Shown here: one piece after another, positions 57,318-64,000 of the stretch
Layout: every line of letters begins with the position of its first letter
How positions within the stretch are numbered: the stretch's first letter is position 1
DNA from: Phanerodontia chrysosporium
Lineage: Eukaryota > Basidiomycota > Agaricomycetes > Polyporales > Phanerochaetaceae
Direction: 5' to 3'
Assembly (NCBI GenBank): GCA_001910725.1
Contig: MJGA01000025.1
Coordinates: forward strand, 310,001 to 374,000
DNA: 64,000 bases
Translations under genes and position numbers: made by a program
The notes under the pieces: model-generated
Database searches by the model: none
What the model was told of the DNA's origin: nothing
What the model saw: only the letters and a program-made list of their open reading frames with translations

Positions 57318-57864
57318 TCATTACGACCCTGTGCATTGCCAATAGATTTCGTGCTACGTTTCTGACAAGCTCGATTCCGTGTGTCCTGTAAGCTCACCCG
57401 AGACAGCGCAGTGGCCCTTTGTCGCCCAGGCTTTTGCCGTGGCGCGTATATGTAGCCACCGGGATACATACAACTACTGTACGAACACGACCAACTGTTC
57501 ACGTCACGTCACGGAGGCGTGACTGGCCGTCTGTGAACTGGGTCCCGGTCACGGGGCAGTTTGCGGCGCTGGCGCGCCCGCGCCTTTGACGGCTCTGATT
57601 GGCTGCTTCGGCGCTCGGCGAGCGCTGAACTGTGAACTCGACTGCTCGCAGTGTCACGGTCACAAGCGTGAACAGTTGTCGTGTTCGTACAGTACTCCGT
57701 ATCATTGTCCCTTCTACGACCGACGGAGCCCCAATGAACGGACGCAAGCACACCCGTATACCGCGAGGCGAACCCCTGGTACGTGTGTGACAGCGTTGTT
57801 GACTTTGTTGGATCTGAGGTATTGGATATAGGACAGTACGAGAGTCGTACGAGTCAACCAAGGC
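57318..57864. other. intergenic; no gene recognised
   Basis: GC-rich spacer with several GTCACG and GTGAAC words (57490-57680), which could be regulatory but match no site I can name. Confidence 0.4.
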
Positions 57865-58434
57865 ATGTTAATCCCGTCCGGAACCTACCCTATCGCCGTT
57901 GTGCGGCCCATACTATTAGACATGAACGCCAAGCATCTGAGCGGGCGAATGTCCTTGCCAGGTACCGCGGAAGAAGAGGATATTCCTGTCCATGTTTCCC
58001 TGTGTGTCATCCCTCGACGTCCCGCCAACATCATGGCCCCGACTGCTGCAGCCGCAGCCGGCAGCTACGGCGACGAGGACATCGCGGACTCTGCGCGCTG
58101 GTTCATCGCGTGGCCCTGCGCACTGCGCCACTGCTTCACCGTCCTCCATCGTGGTACCGGATCTGCAGGCGTGCGCATAGCCGGAGAAGCTCTTGCACGG
58201 ATGAAAAGGCTAGGCCTGGGCGAGCTTACGCTCGATCAGAGAGAGAAGCTGAAGAAGATTGTCGGCGAGACGAGTGGCACACTGTTATGTGGCAACGGCC
58301 GTGGCAAGGGTATACGAAAAGCTGGGGCACTGAGCCACACGACGTGGGTACAACTCGTGCTGCTGGATGCAGCGGACACTGGGGTTATCCCTCGGGAGGT
58401 GGTAGACAAGGCAATTGGCTGGATGTGTTACTAG
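57865..58434 (+). CDS. cluster-family protein 3, unrecogn​ised (189 aa)
   Basis: One open exon from the ATG at 57865 (MLIPSGTYPIAVVRPILLDM); a second in-frame ATG at about 57922 (MNAKHLSGRMSLPG) is an alternative start. The family part is VHVSLCVIPRRPANIMAP, ARWFIAWPCAL, LGLGELTLDQREKLKKIVGE, TWVQLVLLDAADTGVIPREV, VDKAIGWMCY, with the stop at 58432-58434. Compared with its neighbours the loop before the central helices is longer and Ala/Gly-rich. No other family was recognised. Confidence 0.6.
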   Translation: MLIPSGTYPIAVVRPILLDMNAKHLSGRMSLPGTAEEEDIPVHVSLCVIPRRPANIMAPTAAAAAGSYGDEDIADSARWFIAWPCALRHCFTVLHRGTGSAGVRIAGEALARMKRLGLGELTLDQREKLKKIVGETSGTLLCGNGRGKGIRKAGALSHTTWVQLVLLDAADTGVIPREVVDKAIGWMCY

Positions 58435-58720
58435 GCAGAGCATGGTAACTAATAGAGTTTTGCCGCAATCTGCAGTCTGAGTGGCCACTGCACGTGAGTC
58501 TGGAGTACATCAGGCCTCTACAGGGCCCAGAATCGACCGCCGCCATGTGTCGCCACATTGTGGCAAAGAGCGACAATGGGCAGAGAGAGGCGCGCAGGGC
58601 TCGGAATGCCACCAGGGTCTAGACCGCCGTTCCAGAGCGCCATACCATTCAGACATAGGCAGATCCTGAACCCGCCGTCCAATCGCGCGATATACAGCGC
58701 GCCCGGTGATGGTAAGTCGG

Positions 58721-58728
58721 TATATAAG
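58721..58728 (+). promoter_or_regulatory. TATA box of cluster-family gene 4
   Basis: TATATAAG, 72 bases before the ATG at 58793. Confidence 0.6.
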
Positions 58729-58792
58729 GGGCAGGGTTCCTGCGCACTGATCCTCAAACCTGAGACTCACTGCCAATTCTCTGTCTTCTACC

Positions 58793-59357
58793 ATGGACAC
58801 AACTCCGAGCCTCCTCCCGACTCTCAACTGGAGGAAATTCAACCAGAACGTCCAGTGAAGCTCATCGTCGCCACTGAGAAGGCTCCACGATACTCTTACC
58901 TCGAGGGGACCAATCCGCTTTGGGTCATCGCCTGGCGCATCACCGGCTCTTACTACTTCATTCTGCGGCGTCCGCACTGTGTCCATCTCGGGACTGTACG
59001 AGATGCTGGGAGCCCGTCAGCGTTGTACACGCGCTCGACGAGCTTCCCGGAATGGACTTCTCCTTCTCCGACATGCAGCACATCCACCTTGCGACGCTCA
59101 CCCCAAAGGAGCGGCGTACACTCCTCGAAGTCGCGGGGCACACCCTCTGGACGGAACCTGTTGGCCGTCGGCGCGAGCTCATGCCGAGCAAGGACTGGAT
59201 CGCAGCCGTCCTCCGCAACGCCGCGGGCGCAGGCGTGATCCGAAGAGAGCTCGTCGAGCTCTGCATCGATCTACACCAATATACTCGCGGGCGAACCAAT
59301 GGCATTGGCATCACGTGGATGTGCCACAGACATCGTCACCCTACTCCCGATCCATAG
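58793..59357 (+). CDS. cluster-family protein 4, unrecognised
   Basis: The ATG at 58793 starts MDTTP; after a one-base slip near 58808 the frame goes on EPPPDSQLEEIQPERPVKLI, VATEKAPRYSYLEGTNPLWV, IAWRITGSYYFILRRP. A second slip near 58985 leads to VSVVHALDELPGMDFSFSDM, IHLATLTPKERRTLLEVAGH, SKDWIAAVLRNAAGAGVIRR and ELVELCIDLHQY, ending at 59357. This member shows the family consensus best: V-x-L-I-V, PLWVIAW, LTPxxRRxLLxxA, WIxxVLxxAxxxGVI. The slips are like those in the housekeeping genes of the window. Confidence 0.6.
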
Positions 59358-59586
59358 TAGCATAGACAAAGGACACTCTTTGTACACAGTATATGTACAC
59401 CTCATATTTGTGGCCACATACGACCAGTATGCGGCCAAGGCTTTGACAACGGACAAATACCCTGGACATTCATCGTGGCCACTGGCCTTCTCTCTTGTTC
59501 CTCATGTACACTGAAATTATATACACCTGCCTTCAACTTGCTCAAGGGATCCGTACACATACTCACCGTCAGCGCCCTCAAGGAGG

Positions 59587-60118
59587 CATGGCCAACCCTC
59601 CTAATGGGTTCATCTACGACCTCGTATCCTACCAATTCTACCACCCAAAGCTGCTCGAGCTAGAATCAACCTCGTCGCCGGCAAACGCAAGGACCACGGC
59701 GATAATCTGCACAAGAATGTGCGCGTGCTTCGGTCGCACGACAAGGGCAAAGCAGCCTGGTTCTTCACATGGGACACGGCTCCGACGATGCAGCGCGTGC
59801 TCGGACCGGACGTCTATGGCACCTGCAAGGCGCGTACCATCCAACAAAGCCGAACTGATCTTCGGCGAACCCGAGTCTCGTCACTCGCACAAGCTGCGTA
59901 TTCCGGCCGTACTGTGATCTGGCGTCGAGTGAAGCCCGGCTCACTGGACCTGTACCATAGGAGAAGGCTTCAGAAGCATGCCTTGGGGGCATGGAGTTCT
60001 CTACACTCAGGTGCGGAGTGGCGGAGAATATCATCATCGCCGAGTTGAAGGAGTATCCGCGCGTGAAGGACCCGCTGTACCGCTGCCTCAGAAATGCGCC
60101 ACTTCGTAGGCAGTTTTG
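59587..60118 (+). pseudogene. cluster-family member 5, broken or badly assembled
   Basis: It begins MANPPNGFIYDLVSYQFYHP. After a frame change near 59655 the stretch RINLVAGKRKDHGDNLHKNV, RVLRSHDKGKAAWFFTWDTA shows the V-x-L-x-V...W-x-x-x-W half of the family pattern. The second half is only partly visible, with several frame changes (AENIIIAELKEYPRVKDPLY, RCLRNAPLRRQF before the stop at 60116-60118). The usual G-V-I helix end is missing. I take it as a decaying member, though more than one assembly error would also explain it. Confidence 0.4.
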
Positions 60119-60289
60119 AGGCCGCATAGGCATACCGCCGAAGGCAACGACCCCTCAACGTGTGCACTGAAAGCTGTGAGAACCTCTGCGAACAATGGTT
60201 GTACACGTACCCTTTGTGCTCTCTTCTTTGTTACATATGTGTTCACGGCGCATATCAAAGAGTGTTGGGCCACCGACCAGGAGAGGGCG

Positions 60290-60297
60290 CATAAATA
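60290..60297 (+). promoter_or_regulatory. TATA-like box of cluster-family gene 6
   Basis: CATAAATA, 55 bases before the ATG at 60352. Confidence 0.5.
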
Positions 60298-60351
60298 CGA
60301 GCCTAGCCTTATACCAATATCATAACAAACTACTTACCCTCGCACCCCTAC

Positions 60352-60915
60352 ATGTCGCTGGCGACGATCGCGCACTCCGCTGAACAGGCAGGCGACGAGG
60401 TACCCGTCTACCTCGTCGTCGAGAAAGGCCAGAACCCAAAAGTAGACAAGCCTTGGGCTGTCATATGGGCGGTGGCCTGGGATTTCACTCCAGGGTGCCC
60501 CCTGCTTCAAGCCCTAGAACTTGACGGCGACGAGAAGCTTCTCAGGACCTACGAGAAAGCACAGCGAGACGTCGTGAAGATACCCCTCGGCAGCATGACC
60601 TACAAGGATGTGCATCGTCTGCAGGACATCGTCTTCACGACCCCGGCCGCAGTTCCTCGACACGCCGGCATGCATCCGGCGCCCCGCGAGTTCATCGTGC
60701 GCGTCCTGCGCAAGGCGGTGGAGAGGCGTCTACTGTGCGCAGACGACGTCGAGCTGGCAATTCGCACCGGGCTACGAGTCAACTGGGCCAAGTAAGTCGA
60801 CGCTCTACGAGATGAAGGACGTCGCTAACCTGCAGACTATAGTCAGGAGCTTAACCAGGACCTCTACATGGACGTGGACTCGGATGGGTCGGAGACATCT
60901 GGCTCGTCACGGTGA
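60352..60915 (+). CDS. cluster-family protein 6, unrecognised (171 aa)
   Basis: Two exons, 60352-60791 and 60843-60915; the intron has GTAAGT and CTATAG ends. The start is MSLATIAHSAEQAGDEVPVY, leading straight into the family part: VPVYLVVEKGQNPKVDKPWA, VIWAVAWDFTPG, MTYKDVHRLQDIVFTTPAAV, MHPAPREFIVRVLRKAVERR, LLCADDVELAI. The second exon adds an acidic tail, NQDLYMDVDSDGSETSGSSR. Without the intron the frame would stop 4 bases on, at 60793-60795. It is the shortest and cleanest member, with almost no extra N-terminus, so it marks the limits of the domain (about 130 residues). Confidence 0.68.
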
Positions 60916-61519
60916 TGACAGGGGACTAGTACCCACTGCGTCTTTGCATATACCTACTATTTATTAGCCACTGCAGAATGCAAGTGCAGGTCGAGCGTTC
61001 AACGTTCAACGTCATCACTTGCCTGGTTGCAATTTGTACATGTACTGAGACGAAGTCGCGGCAATGCCTTTGGGCTTGAGAACCTTTCCCATGCTTCATT
61101 TTGCATTTCGCCGTCCTGAGACCCTGCTTGCTTCCGGTATCGTTTGCGGTGCACGTATGCATATGCTAGCAAGGCGAGACATGTTCGCATTGTGGAAGAA
61201 AGGGGCGGGAGACTCGGAGCGCGCCGAAGCTGCTTGCAGGCGCTAGCACCGCTTGGTGTCAAACCATCAACGACGGTGTCGCCAACCTTCGCGCTGACTT
61301 CCAGCCCTGCTTCACAATTCTAGGCAGTTCAACTCTGCTCGCAGATTTTTAGCATTGTTTGACAATCATCGCCGCGCCAAGCCGTAAGATGCCCCGTCCG
61401 ACACTCTAGGTTCTAGATATTCTTGAGAAAAATGGTGATGAATTTGAGCCTATAACACGAGATACTTCGAACTGACTACGAGCAGCAGGAAGTGCCTCCT
61501 CAGCATATATCCTTCATCG
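60916..61519. other. intergenic; no gene recognised
   Basis: No protein-like frame and no clear repeat. It separates the cluster from the third monooxygenase. Confidence 0.5.
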
Positions 61520-63714
61520 ATGGACTCGACACCCGACGCACGCTTCATCGCCGACAACTGGGTCGCCACTCTGGCGCGTGCACTGCACGACGCCGACGCC
61601 CAGGCGGTCGCAGCGACGTTTCTCCCAACCGGCTGGCTGAGGGACGTTCTGACGTTCACCTGGGACACACGCTCCCTCCGCGGGCGCGACGCCATCGCAC
61701 GCTACCTCGCGGGCTCGGACCGCCTCGCCGCAGCACGCATCGCGAGTGTCGCTGTCGACACCGACCCGTTCTACGCGCCCCGCGACTCCTTTGCGCCCTC
61801 CGGCCACAAGGTCGGCGTCGAGACCGGCTTCACGTACGAGACGCGCTACGTGCTCGGGCGCGGCTATGCCCATCTGTGCCAGGCCCCCGACGGCACCTGG
61901 CTCGCTGTCACCGTCGGCATGCTCGCGCTCGACCTCAAGGCGCACCCGGAACAGCGGGACGTTGCCGCGGACTGGGAGACGAACGGCAGGACATGGGCCG
62001 AATATATGGCAGAACAACGGGCGAGAAATGAGTCTGCTCCGTATGTCCTCATCGGTGAGTCTAGGGCTCCGCTCGCTCTCCATGACGCTCATGAATTTCA
62101 GTCGGGGCGGGGCAGAACGGCCTATCTGCAGCTGCGCGGTTCCGACAGATGGATATTCCGACCTTAATCATCGAGAAGAACGCGTCCATCGGAGAAAGTT
62201 GGAGGACGAGGTACGAGAGCCTCACTCTCCACACGCCCGCATTCTACTGCCCACGTGAGTGACAGTCGTCTTGCAGTTTGTTGCGGTAACTACACGATTG
62301 TATGCAGTGCTGTACCAGTCCTACCCCTCCGACTGGCCAGACTACTTGCCAAAAGACAAGGTTGCGATTGGCTGGAGTCTTACGCTGCCCATCAGCATCT
62401 CACCATCTGGACCAAGAGCGTGCTGGCGAACCAGCCGTCCTACGATGAGAGTACACGCACCTGGGAAGTCGTTGTCGACCGCGACGGCACGCAGGTGATG
62501 CTTCGCCCAAAGCATATCGTGCTCGCCACCGGCATGCTCGGCGCGCCGCGCCTTCCCGACCTTCCCGGCCGCTCGAGTTTCGCAGGCACAGTCATGCACG
62601 CGGCCGACTTCAGGACGCCCGCGCCCTTCGCAGGGCAGCGCGTCGTCGTCGTGGGCGCCGGCAACTCGTCGATCGACATCTGCCAGGACCTAGCGTCGGG
62701 CGCCGCCCCTGCGGCGAGCGTGACGATGGTGCAGCGCTCGCGCACCTGTGTCGTCTCGCGCAGCTCCGTGCGGGAAGACCTCGTGCACAATTGGGCGCCT
62801 GGTGCGCCCGTCGACGTCGGTGACTTCAAGTTCGCGCGCAGCCGCTGGGCTGGTTCAAGGAGCTCTTCCAGAGCATGCCGGACGCGCTGTGGGCGCGCGA
62901 GAAAGTGCTGCACGACAAGCTCCGCAAGGGCGGCCTCGAGCTGTTTCTTGGTCCCGAGGGTGGCGGGCAGCTCTTGATGGTGTTCGAACGCAATGGAGGT
63001 GTGTGGCGGAAATCTCTCTGGCTGCAACCCGCTTCTGACTCTATCCACTACGTGCAGGTTATTGTAAGTCGACCGGTCACGGCTTGGAAGCAAAGGCTGA
63101 CCTTCTCTAGGGCTTGACAAGGGCGGCGCAGACCTCATTGCCGACGGTCGCATCAAGATCAAGAAAGGCAACGCACCCATAGCTTTTACACCCAGTGGCT
63201 TGCTTTTCGATGACGGAGCGGAATTGCACGCGGACGCGGTGGTGTTTGCGTAAGCACGCGTCAGTCTGTCTAGGCAAACGCTGACTGGCACCGCAGGACG
63301 GGCTATGATCGTATTCGCGACGTCCACACGCGCACGTTCGGGAAGGATGTCGTCGATCGGATGGGCGAGGCATGGGGGTTGGACAGCGAGGGCGAGGTGA
63401 AAGGCTGCTACCGACCAACAGGTCACCCCGCTGTAGGTGGCATGATTATCAGAAGGCCTGAGAAGCTCACCTTCCTAGCTTTGGTACGCCATTGGCGATT
63501 TCTTCAACTGTCGCTTCATGTCGAAGCAGCTGGTAAGTCGTGAACAGTCTCGCAAGAATGAGGGTATTTGACTTGCGTATAGGCAATATTGCTGAAAGCC
63601 GCCGAGCTTGGCCTATACGACCCTGTGAAAGGACAACAGAGATCTAACGGCGCGATGTTATTGACCAGTAGCTTGAAAGCGTCCTATATAAATTTTGTGA
63701 TGACTGTAAGCTAA
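61520..63714 (+). CDS. flavin-dependent monooxygenase with N-terminal NTF2-like domain, copy C
   Basis: Third member of the group at 38695-43569, here on the plus strand. It starts MDSTPDARFIADNWVATLAR, with the NTF2-like part PTGWLRDVLTFTWDTRSLRG, DTDPFYAPRDSFAPSG, VETGFTYETRYVLGRGYAHL. After an intron (about 62056-62100): IVGAGQNGLSAAARFRQMDI, SWRTRYESLTLHTPAFYCP; after another, LYQSYPSDWPDYLPKDKVA, DWLESYAAHQHLTIWTKS, VLATGMLGAPRLPDLPG, VVVVGAGNSSIDICQDLASG and MVQRSRTCVVSRSSVREDL. The end has LDKGGADLIADGRIKIKKG, VDRMGEAWGLDSEGEVKG, CYRPTGHPA, FNCRFMSKQL and LLKAAELGLYDPVKGQ. One base is missing near 62360 and near 62845. The last exon may stop before 63714, since it runs into the TATA box of the next gene. 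Confidence 0.82.
63685..63692 (+). promoter_or_regulatory. TATA box of the last F-box gene
   Basis: TATATAAA, 92 bases before the ATG at 63777 and inside the presumed end of the monooxygenase frame, so the two genes nearly touch. Confidence 0.5.
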
Positions 63715-63776
63715 TTGCGAATGGTTTGGTTGCGAGTCGTGGTCGAAGTCGCCCGGACGAGCTGCACCGGCGCTTC

Positions 63777-64000
63777 ATGGCTTGTCCTTCTCCACCATCC
63801 TCTGTCCTCGCACCGCCCGAGTCTGCCCCACTACCATGGCTCTTCGACGACATTATCGAAGAAATATTGGCGTTCAGCTCTAGGGACAAGCGTACGCTTG
63901 CAGCATGCACTCGTGTTGCCCGTTCCTGGCTGCCCACAGCATCGCGATACCTCTTCCACACCATCGCGTTGCGGGCAAGCCCCACTTCTGTGGATGACTT
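63777..64000 (+). CDS. F-box protein, cut by the window end
   Basis: The start MACPSPPSSVLAPPESAPLP precedes an F-box-like helix set, LPWLFDDIIEEILAFSSRDK, RTLAACTRVARSWLPTASRY, LFHTIALRASP. The pattern (PxWLxxxIxEEIL, ACxxVxRxWxxxAxxxLF) is that of basidiomycete F-box proteins that recruit substrates to SCF ubiquitin ligases. Only about 74 residues are in the window; the rest lies beyond it. It is unrelated in its C-terminus, as far as seen, to the gene at 18623. Confidence 0.75.
   Translation, partial: MACPSPPSSVLAPPESAPLPWLFDDIIEEILAFSSRDKRTLAACTRVARSWLPTASRYLFHTIALRASPTSVDD

Overview
The window is nuclear DNA of a filamentous basidiomycete, most likely a wood-decaying agaricomycete (polypore type). 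Genes are dense and split by many introns of about 45-65 bp with GT..AG ends. Coding exons are GC-rich. TATA-like boxes lie 35-95 bp before several start codons. The gene set is typical of such fungi: a CBM1-GH10 xylanase, GMC oxidoreductase, DUF6535 protein, F-box proteins, a fungal cytochrome b561 protein and Ste14-like methyltransferases. No bacterial, organellar or viral gene blocks and no CRISPR array were seen.

Layout. 0.4-2.4 kb: aldehyde dehydrogenase (+). 2.6-5.9 kb: Ras guanine-nucleotide exchange factor (-). 7.3-10.3 kb: GMC oxidoreductase (+). 11.0-14.6 kb: a DUF6535 gene broken by a 1.14-kb element with 41-bp inverted termini, an 8-bp target duplication and an outward-facing tRNA-like module at each end. 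14.9-17.8 kb: a multi-pass membrane protein and a cytochrome b561 protein (-). 18.6-20.1 kb: F-box/leucine-rich protein (+). 20.4-23 kb: large membrane protein (-). 23.9-29.6 kb: tRNA-Glu, the chaperonin subunit CCT3, a short-chain dehydrogenase and a secreted xylanase. 31.1-37.7 kb: a second tRNA-Glu, a ZIP zinc transporter, two Ste14-like genes and an NmrA-like NAD(P)-binding protein. 38.7-43.6 kb: two tandem flavin monooxygenases with NTF2-like N-termini; a third copy lies at 61.5-63.7 kb. 43.9-44.9 kb: three intron-containing tRNA-Ala(AGC) genes. 45.0-50.3 kb: two inverted alpha/beta-hydrolase paralogs flanking coiled-coil genes. 50.6-60.9 kb: an accessory island of two lineage-specific families. 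The window ends inside an F-box gene at 63.8 kb.

The most unusual content is in the island. At 52.6-56.2 kb there are four tandem relatives of an acidic, coiled-coil protein. The first carries a 12-residue exact copy of the start of the histone H3 tail (ARTKQTARKSTG), followed by further H3-like sequence; the second keeps ARKSTGG; the others have lost it. Around them are six strongly diverged paralogs of another unrecognised family, with a V-x-L-x-V...W-x-x-A-W segment and a C-terminal helical motif. A chromatin-directed role for the H3-like proteins is inference, not shown.

Many otherwise intact genes carry single-base losses that shift the frame, including one inside the most conserved motif of the essential CCT3 gene. 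The direction is the same almost every time (one base missing) and often lies in GC-rich or homopolymer runs. I read these mainly as uncorrected assembly errors rather than pseudogenes, so broken frames here should not be taken as loss of function without raw-read checks. Exon borders are by eye; gene ends are reliable mainly where a splice site and a family motif agree.
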